DNA of 64,000 bases from Roseateles sp. XES5 (GTDB taxonomy: Bacteria > Pseudomonadota > Alphaproteobacteria > Rhizobiales > Rhizobiaceae): the NCBI RefSeq assembly GCF_020535545.1, contig NZ_CP084752.1, positions 3,375,501 to 3,439,500 of the forward strand. Direction: 5' to 3'. Every line of letters begins with the position of its first letter. The stretch's first letter is position 1. Both the position numbers and the translations under genes were made by a program. Shown here one piece after another: positions 1 through 8,912 of this stretch. Below the pieces are notes generated by a model. That model did not search any database. It was not told where the DNA came from and saw only the letters and a list, made by a program, of their open reading frames with translations.

Positions 1-137
1 TGGCGGACGGAATGCTTGTTCAACTCCGTGAGCTGTTCTGCCGTCAGCGCGCCGCACACGCCGCCATGGCGCGCCTCGCAGGCACGGCAGACCAGCGGAA
101 TGTCGGAGTTATGGATATCCTGGCGGCGAACTTCCAT
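1..137 (-). CDS. fnrN: FNR/FixK-type oxygen-sensing regulator FnrN, N-terminus only (runs off the left edge)
   Basis: The minus strand reads 45 codons from the ATG at 137 to the window edge without a stop. An AGGAAGAA ribosome binding site lies just upstream. The peptide carries C17-x2-C20-x7-C28, followed by LTAEQLTEL. That cysteine spacing is the N-terminal 4Fe-4S ligand set of FnrL/FnrN proteins of alphaproteobacteria. By family, the protein would dimerise when oxygen is low and bind TTGAT-N4-ATCAA. It is divergent from hemN, and one perfect box of that type lies between them, so autoregulation is likely. The sensory core and HTH are outside the window. It could equally be called fnrL or a class of fixK with cysteines. 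Confidence 0.78.
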   Translation of the reverse strand, partial: MEVRRQDIHNSDIPLVCRACEARHGGVCGALTAEQLTELNKHSVR

Positions 138-282
138 ATCGGTTCTTCCTTTCGCCTGGCGGCTGACGGCGCAACAATGCCGTGCTACCGCACGTAGGCA
201 TGAACATAAAGCGTGCCGCCTCGCGGCAAAATAGCGCTTCCTGACTATTGTCAAATCCTAGCGCACCCGTTCGGGCTTTCAC

Positions 283-296
283 TTGATCAAAATCAA
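283..296. promoter_or_regulatory. FNR box (anaerobox) between fnrN and hemN
   Basis: The 14 bases are TTGATCAAAATCAA, a perfect match to the TTGAT-N4-ATCAA consensus. The site ends 50 bases before the hemN start and lies about 145 bases upstream of the divergent regulator, so it can serve both genes. Confidence 0.88.
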
Positions 297-346
297 ATGG
301 CGACGATCGTTTCGGGTTTATTTGCCTTGCGAGCAAGGAGACACCC

Positions 347-1696
347 ATGCAGGACGCACTCGTCGAACGCCTTTCATCGCCGGTTCCGCGCTATACCAGC
401 TATCCGACAGCCCCGCATTTCAACGAAGGTATCGGTGCCGAGGCCTATGCGGATTGTCTTGGAAAGCTCGGGCGCGCGAATCGCCTGTCACTTTACGCGC
501 ATATTCCCTATTGCGACCGCCTCTGCTGGTTCTGTGCCTGTCACACCAAGCAGACGCTGCGCTACGAGCCCGTCGAGGCCTATCTGAAGGGGCTCCATGC
601 CGAGATCGCCGCCATCGGCAGCCGCGTGTCGCGCGATGCCCCCGTGACGGCGCTGCATTTCGGCGGCGGTTCGCCGACCCTGCTGCGACCGGACGACATG
701 ATCGCGCTGAAGGCCCGTCTCGAAGCGGGCTTCACCTTCGCCACTGACGCGGAAATCTCCGTCGAGATGGATCCGAACGATCTCGACGAGGCCCGTCACG
801 ATGCACTGGCCGCCATCGGCATGACCCGCGCCAGTCTCGGCATCCAGGACTTCGATCCGAAGGTGCAGACGGCGATCAACCGTATCCAGACCTTCGAGCA
901 GACGCGCGGCGTGGTGGAGGCGGCGCGGGCGCGGGGCGTGCGCTCGGTCAATTGCGACATTCTCTACGGCCTGCCGTACCAGACGATGGAAACCCTCGCG
1001 GAGACCGTGCGCGCCGTCATTTCCCTCATGCCCGACCGCATCGCGCTTTTCGGCTATGCGCATGTGCCGTGGATGAAGAAGCACCAGACGATGATCGACG
1101 AGGCGGCGCTGCCGGGTGTCGTCGCGCGTTTCGCCCAGATGGCGATGGCGGCGGAGATGCTGGTCGCCGCCGGCTATGAGGCCGTCGGCATCGATCATTT
1201 CGCCCTTCCGGCCGACCGGCTCGCGGTCGCCGCCCGCAGCGGCACGCTGCGCCGCAATTTCCAGGGCTATACGGACGACCAGGCCGATGCCCTGATCGGC
1301 CTCGGTGCGTCGGCCATCGGCCAACTGCCGGAGGGGTATTTCCAGAACATGCCGGCGACGGGCGAATACCTGCGCCGGACGGAGGAGGGCGGTCTTGCGG
1401 TGGTGCGCGGTTACGCGTTGACCGGGGAGGACCGCGCCCGCGCCTTCGTCATCGAGAAGGTCATGTGCGATTTCGGCTTTTCCTTTGCCGATCTCTCCGC
1501 CCGGCACCCGGCCTTCGCGCCGCTGATCAAGGGCGAAGCCACCGGCTTTGCCGCGGCCGACCGGGACGGTCTTTGCCGCATCGAGGACGGCGGCTTTTTC
1601 CTGACGGCGACCGGCCGGCCGTTCGCGCGCACCGTCGCGGCGGTCTTCGACGCGCACCTTGCGAGCGGGCGCGGGCGGCATTCCATCGCGGTGTGA
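347..1696 (+). CDS. hemN: Oxygen-independent coproporphyrinogen III oxidase (HemN)
   Basis: This cytoplasmic radical-SAM enzyme (449 aa) decarboxylates coproporphyrinogen III to protoporphyrinogen IX without oxygen, for heme synthesis under microoxic or anoxic conditions. The radical-SAM cluster motif is C56-x3-C60-x2-C63 inside YAHIPYCDRLCWFCAC, with the extra C65 typical of true HemN. The FGGGSPT segment follows near residue 107. Length fits the family (about 450 aa). The start is preceded by AAGGAGA. The perfect FNR box 50 bases upstream and the adjacent FNR-type regulator indicate oxygen-controlled expression, which suits the heme demand of the cbb3 oxidase encoded further on. Confidence 0.95.
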   Translation: MQDALVERLSSPVPRYTSYPTAPHFNEGIGAEAYADCLGKLGRANRLSLYAHIPYCDRLCWFCACHTKQTLRYEPVEAYLKGLHAEIAAIGSRVSRDAPVTALHFGGGSPTLLRPDDMIALKARLEAGFTFATDAEISVEMDPNDLDEARHDALAAIGMTRASLGIQDFDPKVQTAINRIQTFEQTRGVVEAARARGVRSVNCDILYGLPYQTMETLAETVRAVISLMPDRIALFGYAHVPWMKKHQTMIDEAALPGVVARFAQMAMAAEMLVAAGYEAVGIDHFALPADRLAVAARSGTLRRNFQGYTDDQADALIGLGASAIGQLPEGYFQNMPATGEYLRRTEEGGLAVVRGYALTGEDRARAFVIEKVMCDFGFSFADLSARHPAFAPLIKGEATGFAAADRDGLCRIEDGGFFLTATGRPFARTVAAVFDAHLASGRGRHSIAV

Positions 1697-1711
1697 GGCG
1701 GGCTCGAGCCC

Positions 1712-1727
1712 TGTTGCGCGCGCAACA
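1712..1727. repeat. 16-bp perfect palindrome after hemN
   Basis: TGTTGCGCGCGCAACA is fully self-complementary and sits 15 bases after the hemN stop. There is no T-run, so it is not a canonical terminator. It could be a stem at the 3' end of the hemN mRNA or a protein-binding site. Confidence 0.4.
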
Positions 1728-1764
1728 CAGCTTCGCGCATCATGCAGGGCCCTCATCAACCCCA

Positions 1765-1793
1765 TTGGCAATCGCATCGGATTTCCATATAGG
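1765..1793 (+). promoter_or_regulatory. Probable sigma-70-type promoter of acpXL
   Basis: TTGGCA (1765-1770) and TATAGG (1788-1793) are separated by exactly 17 bases. Transcription would start near 1800, giving a short leader before the acpXL ribosome binding site GAGG at 1815-1818. The prediction comes from sequence only. Confidence 0.55.
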
Positions 1794-1825
1794 ATCGCCC
1801 AACTATAGATTCATGAGGTATGGGC

Positions 1826-2104
1826 GTGACTGCTACATTCGACAAGGTTGCCGACATCATTGCTGAGACGAGCGAGATCGATCGCGAGACGATTACGCCG
1901 GACAGCCACACGATCGACGATCTCGGCATCGACAGCCTGGACTTCCTCGACATCGTTTTCGCGATCGACAAGGAATTCGGCATCAAGATCCCGCTGGAAA
2001 AGTGGACGCAGGACGTCAACGAAGGCAAGGTTGCGACGGAAGAGTACTTCGTCCTGAAGAACCTCTGCGCCAAGATTGACGAACTGCGGGCTGCCAAGGC
2101 CTGA
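1826..2104 (+). CDS. acpXL: Acyl carrier protein AcpXL for lipid A very-long-chain fatty acid
   Basis: This specialised ACP carries the growing 27-hydroxyoctacosanoate chain until LpxXL transfers it to lipid A. The phosphopantetheine attachment serine is S37 in GIDSLDFLD. Starting at the GTG at 1826 gives 92 aa, the usual AcpXL length, and puts GAGG (1815-1818) 7 bases upstream. The ATG at 1820 would leave only one base between that site and the start. It is the first gene of the VLCFA cluster. A terminator-like hairpin directly after it suggests it is made in excess over the enzymes downstream. Confidence 0.95.
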   Translation: MTATFDKVADIIAETSEIDRETITPDSHTIDDLGIDSLDFLDIVFAIDKEFGIKIPLEKWTQDVNEGKVATEEYFVLKNLCAKIDELRAAKA

Positions 2105-2166
2105 TACACCGCGCCCGGCCGTCCCTGACGGCGCTGTTCCGGACGATCCCGGTGCAAGGGGCTATC

Positions 2167-2191
2167 GGCCTGCCGTCTCGGCAGGCCTTTT
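2167..2191 (+). terminator. Intrinsic terminator or attenuator between acpXL and fabZ
   Basis: GGCCTGCC (2167-2174) pairs perfectly with GGCAGGCC (2180-2187) around a 5-base loop and is followed by TTTT. It lies inside the cluster, after the carrier protein and 25 bases before the next start codon. Partial read-through would lower expression of the enzymes relative to AcpXL. Confidence 0.75.
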
Positions 2192-2216
2192 CGATTTTCG
2201 GCGGAGGCACTATCCG

Positions 2217-2699
2217 ATGCTGCTAGAATATTTCCAGATGATCGACCGGGTGGAAACCGTCGATGGCGCGCGCCGCACGCTCAAGGCCCGCTCCGTCGTG
2301 CCGTCGAAGAGCCCGGTCTTCGAGGGCCATTTCCCCGGCATGCCGCTCGTCCCGGGCGTGCTGCTCATCGAAACGATGGCGCAGGCCTCGGGTTTCCTGG
2401 TGCTGGCCGCCTCCGATTTCGCCGCCATGCCCTTCCTGATGAGCGTCGACGGCGCGAAGATGCGCACCTTCGTCGAACCCGACGCGGTGCTCGACATCGA
2501 GGCCGTGCTGGAGCATGACGGATCGGGTTATGCCGTGACGAAGGCGAAGATTTCGTCGGCCGGCAAGAAGGTGTGCGACGCGCAGCTGAAGCTGCGCACC
2601 ATGCCGTTTGCCGAAGTGCCGCTCGCCGATATCGTGCGCAAGCGCGCCGGCGAGGTGGGTTTGTTCGAGGCGCTGGCAGCGTCTGCTGAAGGGAAGTGA
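2217..2699 (+). CDS. fabZ: 3-hydroxyacyl-ACP dehydratase of the VLCFA cluster (FabZ-type)
   Basis: This hot-dog-fold dehydratase (160 aa) removes water from the 3-hydroxyacyl-AcpXL intermediate during very-long-chain fatty acid elongation. The FabZ signature is present: H38 in FEGHFPGMPLVPG and the catalytic acid E52 in LLIETMAQ, with the normal 14-residue spacing. The ATG at 2217 is chosen because GGAGG lies 7-12 bases upstream and the open frame before it crosses the terminator. The stop is followed after two bases by the next start, so translation is probably coupled to the ketosynthase-like gene. Confidence 0.92.
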   Translation: MLLEYFQMIDRVETVDGARRTLKARSVVPSKSPVFEGHFPGMPLVPGVLLIETMAQASGFLVLAASDFAAMPFLMSVDGAKMRTFVEPDAVLDIEAVLEHDGSGYAVTKAKISSAGKKVCDAQLKLRTMPFAEVPLADIVRKRAGEVGLFEALAASAEGK

Positions 2700-2701
2700 G
2701 C

Positions 2702-3895
2702 ATGGCGAACAACGATGTGGTCATCACCGGCGTCGGCATCGTCACCTGTCACGGTGTCGGCGCGGCGGCGCATGTGGAAATCCTCGGTGCGGCAAAGGCC
2801 CCGGAGCTGAAGATCGAGACGGAGCGCTTCGCGCCCTATCCGGTCCATCCGATGCCGGAGATCGACTGGAACCAGCAGATCGCCAAGCGCGGCGACCAGC
2901 GCCAGATGGAAAACTGGCAGCGCCTCGGCGTCTTCGCCGCCGGCCTTGCGCTCGATGACGCCGGTTTCAAGGACGATGCGGATGCCTGCGGCACGATGGA
3001 CATGATCGTGGCGGCCGGCGGCGGCGAGCGCGATATCGCCGTCGATTCGCTGATCGTCGACGAAGGCCTGAAGCGCAACGACCGCGAACAGCTTCTGAAC
3101 GAAAAGCTGACGACGGAACTGCGTCCGACGCTCTTCCTCGCCCAGCTTTCCAACCTGCTCGCCGGCAACATTTCCATCGTGCACAAGGTCACCGGTTCCT
3201 CCCGCACCTTCATGGGCGAAGAAGCCGCCGGGATCAGCGCGGTCGAGACGGCTTTCCACCGCATCCGCTCCGGCCAGTCGACGCACACGCTCGTCGGCAG
3301 CGCACTCGTCGCCGAGCGTCAGGACGTCATCCTGCTTTACGAAGCCCTCGGCGCGCATGCGACGGGCGGCTGGACGCCGCTCTGGTCGCGTGACGAAAGC
3401 GCCGGCGGCGGCATCATCACCGGCACGGCCGCCGCTTTCCTGATCCTGGAATCCCGTGCTCATGCCGAGGCCCGCGGCGCGCGCATCTACGCGACCATCG
3501 ACGCCATCGGCGGCGACCGCGGTCCGCGCGGCGAGGGCAAGCTGGAAGCCCGGCTGGAGCGCCTTTCCGAAGGTGCGGAGGCCGGCGACAAGACGGTCGT
3601 CTTCTCCGGTGCCTCCGGTGCGCATGAGGCAACGGCGCGCGAGAAGACCTGGCTCGACAAGCGTTTCGCCGGCAGCGCGGTGCGTGGCTACAGCGCCGCC
3701 ACCGGTCAGGCGCTCGAAGCGCAGTTCCCGCTCGGTCTTGCGCTTGCCGCGCTGACGCTGGGTTCCGGTGTCACGGTGGCTCCGTTCGATGCGGCCGCCG
3801 AAGCTGCCATGGGCGCACCCGCCGCCACAGCCGTCGTCACGACGGTCGGTCATTCGCGCGGCGAAGGCGTCGCTATCCTAGTCGCAGAGAAGTGA
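2702..3895 (+). CDS. Ketosynthase-like protein FabF2 of the VLCFA cluster, catalytic triad missing (chain-length-factor-like)
   Basis: The protein (398 aa) has the thiolase fold of beta-ketoacyl-ACP synthases, beginning VVITGVGIVT and ending with VGHSRGEGVAI. The nucleophilic cysteine is absent: the segment around residues 165-180 reads TGSSRTFMGEEAAGISA, with glutamate (about E174) where the family has TACAS. The HGTST histidine is replaced by the SGASGAHEA region, and the second GH motif by GYSAATGQA. All three are intact in the neighbour FabF1. Rhizobial literature calls this gene a second FabF. The residues suggest instead a non-catalytic partner, like the KS-beta/chain-length factor of type II polyketide synthases. 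AAGGGAAG precedes the ATG at 2702; a GTG at 2696 is possible. Confidence 0.85.
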   Translation: MANNDVVITGVGIVTCHGVGAAAHVEILGAAKAPELKIETERFAPYPVHPMPEIDWNQQIAKRGDQRQMENWQRLGVFAAGLALDDAGFKDDADACGTMDMIVAAGGGERDIAVDSLIVDEGLKRNDREQLLNEKLTTELRPTLFLAQLSNLLAGNISIVHKVTGSSRTFMGEEAAGISAVETAFHRIRSGQSTHTLVGSALVAERQDVILLYEALGAHATGGWTPLWSRDESAGGGIITGTAAAFLILESRAHAEARGARIYATIDAIGGDRGPRGEGKLEARLERLSEGAEAGDKTVVFSGASGAHEATAREKTWLDKRFAGSAVRGYSAATGQALEAQFPLGLALAALTLGSGVTVAPFDAAAEAAMGAPAATAVVTTVGHSRGEGVAILVAEK

Positions 3896-3905
3896 GGTTC
3901 CGGCC

Positions 3906-5192
<1,287 letters not shown>

Positions 5193-5228
5193 GCGGCGGG
5201 CCTGACCTCGTTTATACGGAAGAACACC

Positions 5229-6257
5229 ATGCGCGCCCTGCAGCTCCTCGACGACCGCAAGCTGGAAATCAACGACATTCCGGAACCGGAAGCCCCCGGC
5301 CCGGGCGAGGTGACGCTGCGCGTCAAGGCCGTCGCCCTCAACCATATCGACGTCTGGGGCTGGCGCGGCATGGCGTTTGCCAAGCGCAAGATGCCGCTGG
5401 TCATCGGCGCGGAGGCCGCCGGCGTCGTCGAAACGCTCGGACCGGGCGTTTCCAACGTGCTGCCCGGCCAGCTCGTTTCCATCTACGGCGCGCGCACCTG
5501 CGGCCTTTGCAAGCCCTGCCGCGAAGGCCGCGACAATCTCTGCGAACATGTCGGCGGCGTGCACGGCTTCCATCTCGACGGCTTCGCGCAGGAGAAGGTC
5601 AACCTTCCGGCGCGCCTGCTGGTTCCGGCACCGCCCGGCGTCGATGCCGTCGGCGCGGCGCTGGCGCCCGTCACCTTCGGCACGGTCGAGCACATGCTGT
5701 TCGACAATGCCAAGCTCGAATCCGGCGAGACGATCCTCGTCCATGCCGGCGGCTCGGGCATCGGCACGGCGGCGATCCAGCTTGCCAAGAAGATCGGCTG
5801 CACGGTCATCACCACGGTCGGCTCGAACGACAAGATCGAGAAGGCCAAGGCGCTCGGCGCCGACCATGTCATCAACTACCGCGAAGACCGTTTCGAGGGC
5901 GTGGTGCGCAAGCTGACCAAGAAGAAGGGCGTCGACGTCGTCTTCGAACATGTCGGCAAGGACACCTGGGCGGGCTCCATGCTCTGCCTCAAGCGCGGCG
6001 GCCGCCTCGTCACCTGCGGCTCCACCTCCGGCGTTTCCACCGACATGAACCTGATGATGCTCTTCCAGCAACAGCTGAAGCTGCTCGGCTCCTTCGGCTG
6101 CCGCATGGAGAACATGGCCAATGCCATGCAGAAGATGGCGCGCGGCATCGTGCATCCGGTCATCGACACGGAAGTCACCTTCGACGGCATTGCCACGGCG
6201 CTCGAGCGCATGGAATCGCGCCAGATCTTCGGCAAGATCGTCCTGAAGCTGGATTGA
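5229..6257 (+). CDS. Zinc-type medium-chain dehydrogenase of the VLCFA cluster
   Basis: This MDR-superfamily oxidoreductase (342 aa) binds NAD(P) through HAGGSGIGTAAIQLAK and a structural zinc through C91, C94, C97 and C105. The gene is conserved in this position in rhizobial acpXL clusters (often adhXL or adh2). It is thought to take part in VLCFA modification, possibly as the enoyl reductase, because MDR proteins include enoyl reductases and no FabI is present here. The exact reaction is an inference. It is 36 bases after fabF1 and directly before lpxXL. Confidence 0.85.
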   Translation: MRALQLLDDRKLEINDIPEPEAPGPGEVTLRVKAVALNHIDVWGWRGMAFAKRKMPLVIGAEAAGVVETLGPGVSNVLPGQLVSIYGARTCGLCKPCREGRDNLCEHVGGVHGFHLDGFAQEKVNLPARLLVPAPPGVDAVGAALAPVTFGTVEHMLFDNAKLESGETILVHAGGSGIGTAAIQLAKKIGCTVITTVGSNDKIEKAKALGADHVINYREDRFEGVVRKLTKKKGVDVVFEHVGKDTWAGSMLCLKRGGRLVTCGSTSGVSTDMNLMMLFQQQLKLLGSFGCRMENMANAMQKMARGIVHPVIDTEVTFDGIATALERMESRQIFGKIVLKLD

Positions 6258-6262
6258 TCCCC

Positions 6263-7198
6263 GTGAAGATGATCGTCACACGCCTCGTCCTGGCACTGAG
6301 GAACACGAAGCAATGGCTGGTGGCGCAGTTCGCCTTCGGCCTGCTCAACTTCCTCAAGCTGCTGCCGGCGGACGGTGCGATCAACTTCGCCGATCGCATG
6401 GCGCGCTGGGTCGGCCCCAAGACGGGCCGTCACAAGCTGACGCTCACCAATCTGCGCAACGCTTTCCCGGAAAAGTCCGAGGCCGAGATCGAAGCCATCG
6501 CGCTCGACGCCTGGGGCAATATGGGCCGGCTCGCCGCCGAATATGTCTTCCTCGACCGTCTTTTCGATTTTGATCCGGAAAAGACGGCGCCGGGCCGCAT
6601 CGAGGTCTCCGGCATTCCGCTCTTCGTGGACCTGCGCGACAACCCGCGGCCCTTCATCGTCTTCACCGCCCATACCGGCAATTTCGAACTGCTGCCCGTT
6701 GCCGGCGCGGCCTTCGGCCTCGATGTGACGGTGCTGTTCCGTCCGCCGAACAATCCCTATGTCGCCGACAAGGTGTTCGAATTCCGTCGAGCGCGCATGG
6801 GCCAGCTCGTGCCGTCCCATGCCGGTTCCTCCTTCACGCTTGCCCGCAAGCTGGAGGCGGGCGGGCCGGTCGGCGTGCTGGTCGACCAGAAGTTCTCCAA
6901 GGGCCTGCACACGAAGTTTTTCGGCCGCGACGTGCAGACCAATCCGCTGCTTGCCAAGCTGGTGCGCCAGTTCAATTGCGAGGTCTATCCGGCCCGCTGC
7001 ATCCGCCTGCCGGGCAATCGCTACCGGCTGGAGCTGGAACCGGCGATGGAAATCCCCCGCAAGGCGAATGGCGCCGTGGATGTCGAGGCGACGGCGCAGT
7101 TGCTCAACGACAAGGTGGAGCAATGGGTGCGGGAATATCCCGGCCAATGGCTGTGGTATCACGACCGCTGGAACATCAAGCGCAGCCTAATTACTTGA
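6263..7198 (+). CDS. lpxXL: Lipid A very-long-chain acyltransferase LpxXL
   Basis: This inner-membrane acyltransferase of the LpxL/HtrB family (311 aa) transfers the C28 acyl chain from AcpXL to Kdo2-lipid IVA as a secondary acyl group. The H-x4-E catalytic motif is H137-TGNF-E142, and a hydrophobic anchor spans roughly residues 15-40. The GTG at 6263 is preferred because it gives the M-K-x-x-x-TRLVLALRN beginning I recall for rhizobial homologues; the ATG at 6269 is the alternative. It is the last gene of the cluster. It ends LIT* with no hairpin terminator, only an AT-rich stretch after it. Confidence 0.93.
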   Translation: MKMIVTRLVLALRNTKQWLVAQFAFGLLNFLKLLPADGAINFADRMARWVGPKTGRHKLTLTNLRNAFPEKSEAEIEAIALDAWGNMGRLAAEYVFLDRLFDFDPEKTAPGRIEVSGIPLFVDLRDNPRPFIVFTAHTGNFELLPVAGAAFGLDVTVLFRPPNNPYVADKVFEFRRARMGQLVPSHAGSSFTLARKLEAGGPVGVLVDQKFSKGLHTKFFGRDVQTNPLLAKLVRQFNCEVYPARCIRLPGNRYRLELEPAMEIPRKANGAVDVEATAQLLNDKVEQWVREYPGQWLWYHDRWNIKRSLIT

Positions 7199-7325
7199 GC
7201 GCTTACATTTCTTCTTTCAGCTTTCAAATATGAATGCGTTCAATCTTCCCCAATTATGCGACTTTTGTCGTATGGGGGGTTTGACATCCTCTCGTTCGCT
7301 GTTACCTTTTGCTAATGTAAGCGCT
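7198..7325. repeat. Pair of 12-bp inverted repeats resembling LacI-family operators
   Basis: AGCGCTTACATT (7198-7209) is the exact reverse complement of AATGTAAGCGCT (7314-7325), 104 bases apart. Each contains most of the TGTAAGCGCTTACA pattern common to LacI/GalR-family operators, with the central AAGCGCTT intact in the right copy. The pair brackets an AT-rich gap after lpxXL and upstream of the PAS gene. Two sites about 116 bases apart could support looping. Confidence 0.5.
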
Positions 7326-7436
7326 TTGGGACGCGGAATTTGGGAGGGAATGATCAAAAGCTATCTTTATTTCTGAACATATTAAATAGTGTGGTGATAC
7401 GATTGCTGTAGTTTTCAGCAATTCAGGGAGCAAGAA

Positions 7437-8147
7437 TTGAAAGCTCTTGTAGAGTTGTTCTGGTTTAAGTATTCGCAACTCCAGCATGCAATAAAGACTG
7501 GAAATGAGAAGCTCATTTCCATGCTGGACAGGGAAATCGAACCGGCCCTCGCGGCCGTGTTGCAGAAGGAGGCCAAGGATGTCTCCGAACTCCGCACCCA
7601 GTTCCAACTCGTGGTGGATCTCCTTCGGGAAGAATCGGAAGACAAGGCCTGCGTGCTCCGGCAGGCGCATCATTTCAAACACTTGCTGGACCGCTATTTC
7701 GGCACCGAGGAGGCTGCGCGTTCGTTCGGCCTGAGCCCGCCGAACGATCTGCGGCCCTTGACCGCGCCGCGCGTGGTGGAAGACGGGCTGCTCAACGAGG
7801 CGATCCTCGACAGCCTGCCGGACCGCGTGGCCGTGATCACGACGGATTACCGCTACCTCTATTCCAATCCGCTGAATGCCGAGCGTTTCAGCGAAAAGCC
7901 CATCGACCTCGTGGGGCGTCATGTGGTCGAGTTCATCGGCATGCCGCGTTTCGAGAGCCGCGTGAAGCGGCATCTCGACCGCTGCTTTGCGGGGGAGGTG
8001 GTCGAATACGACTATATTTCCTCGCGCCGCGGCAATGCCATCACGCGCTGCCGCATGACGCCCTGCCAGTCGGCCACCGGCAGCGTGCTCGGCGCCATCC
8101 TCGTGCTGCAGGAACTGACCGAGCTGCGCGACCCGATGGCGGCATAG
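7437..8147 (+). CDS. PAS-domain protein of unknown role
   Basis: The protein has 236 aa. Residues 1-80 are predicted helical and charged without a recognised domain. Residues about 115-225 look like a PAS domain (VAVITTDYRYLYSNPLNAERF and later GSVLGAILVLQELTELR). There is no transmitter, GGDEF or HTH, so it probably acts through a partner. The TTG at 7437 is taken as start because AGGGAG lies 6 bases before it and the first in-frame ATG would delete about 28 residues. It is convergent with the hemerythrin gene and lies just before the cbb3 operon, which hints at oxygen or redox sensing. That role is inference. Confidence 0.7.
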   Translation: MKALVELFWFKYSQLQHAIKTGNEKLISMLDREIEPALAAVLQKEAKDVSELRTQFQLVVDLLREESEDKACVLRQAHHFKHLLDRYFGTEEAARSFGLSPPNDLRPLTAPRVVEDGLLNEAILDSLPDRVAVITTDYRYLYSNPLNAERFSEKPIDLVGRHVVEFIGMPRFESRVKRHLDRCFAGEVVEYDYISSRRGNAITRCRMTPCQSATGSVLGAILVLQELTELRDPMAA

Positions 8148-8220
8148 ACGCCTGGAGCCGCTCCAGCCGAAGCGGCAGGACAGGGAACCGTTCCGCAACC
8201 CTGACTTCGCCTGACGTGCC

Positions 8221-8703
8221 CTAGGACGCCAGGCGCGTCTCGCGCAGCATGAACTGCTGCTCGAAGGCGATGTGGCGACGGATCGACTCGAAGAAGCCGC
8301 GGAGCATGTAGCCCGCGGCTTCCGCGTTTACGGTCCCGTCGCCGATGCCGAGCCGCGTGAGCGTGTCGGTGAGCTCCTCCGCGAAGCATTCGTCCTCGAC
8401 ATGCTCGAACTTCAGCCGGGCGATGGCCTCGGCCAGTTCCTCGTCGCCGGAGCCCTTGATCTCCAGCATCGGGAAGAGGGCTTCCTCCTCGTAGCGGTGG
8501 ATGCCGTTGATCAGCGGGATCAGCGACTTTGCGGCATAGATGCATTTCTGCCGGTTGATGTTCGCCGGCAGGCTGTCGGCGATTTCCTCCAGCGCCGCGC
8601 AGAGCGTGAGCTGGGCGTCATGGGCCCTTTTCAGCCATTCGAGCGAAACGGCGTCCGTCGGGCGATCCGAGAGCAACCGGGCGATGCCTGTGTAATCCGT
8701 CAT
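8221..8703 (-). CDS. Hemerythrin HHE-domain protein
   Basis: This 160-aa four-helix-bundle protein is expected to bind a di-iron centre and thus O2 or NO. Ligand-type residues appear in the right order and spacing: H28, H69-x3-E73, H101-x3-E105 and H144-x3-E148. The gene diverges from ccoN, and an FNR box lies in the shared gap about 93 bases upstream of its start, so induction at low oxygen is likely. A role in oxygen delivery to, or NO protection of, the cbb3 oxidase is an inference from that arrangement. Confidence 0.85.
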   Translation of the reverse strand: MTDYTGIARLLSDRPTDAVSLEWLKRAHDAQLTLCAALEEIADSLPANINRQKCIYAAKSLIPLINGIHRYEEEALFPMLEIKGSGDEELAEAIARLKFEHVEDECFAEELTDTLTRLGIGDGTVNAEAAGYMLRGFFESIRRHIAFEQQFMLRETRLAS

Positions 8704-8795
8704 GTTCTGCTTCCTCGTTTGGGAAGAGCCGCGGGCGCTGCGACGCGCGGCTGCGTCAACCTGTCCCTTGATGCCGCCAGCTTCCGTGCGTCGCC

Positions 8796-8809
8796 TTGAT
8801 CCATGTCAA
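8796..8809. promoter_or_regulatory. FNR box between the hemerythrin gene and ccoN
   Basis: TTGATCCATGTCAA matches TTGAT-N4-ATCAA except for one base (G for A at 8805). It lies about 103 bases before the ccoN start and 93 bases before the divergent hemerythrin start. Confidence 0.82.
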
Positions 8810-8912
8810 GGATGCTGGCGGGCGCATCTGCGAAGGCTCAGTCGAGCGCAAGGGCCGATTCCGCGCGGGAACCGGTCACTGCGGGAAATTGACGAGTTGG
8901 GGGATGCCAACG

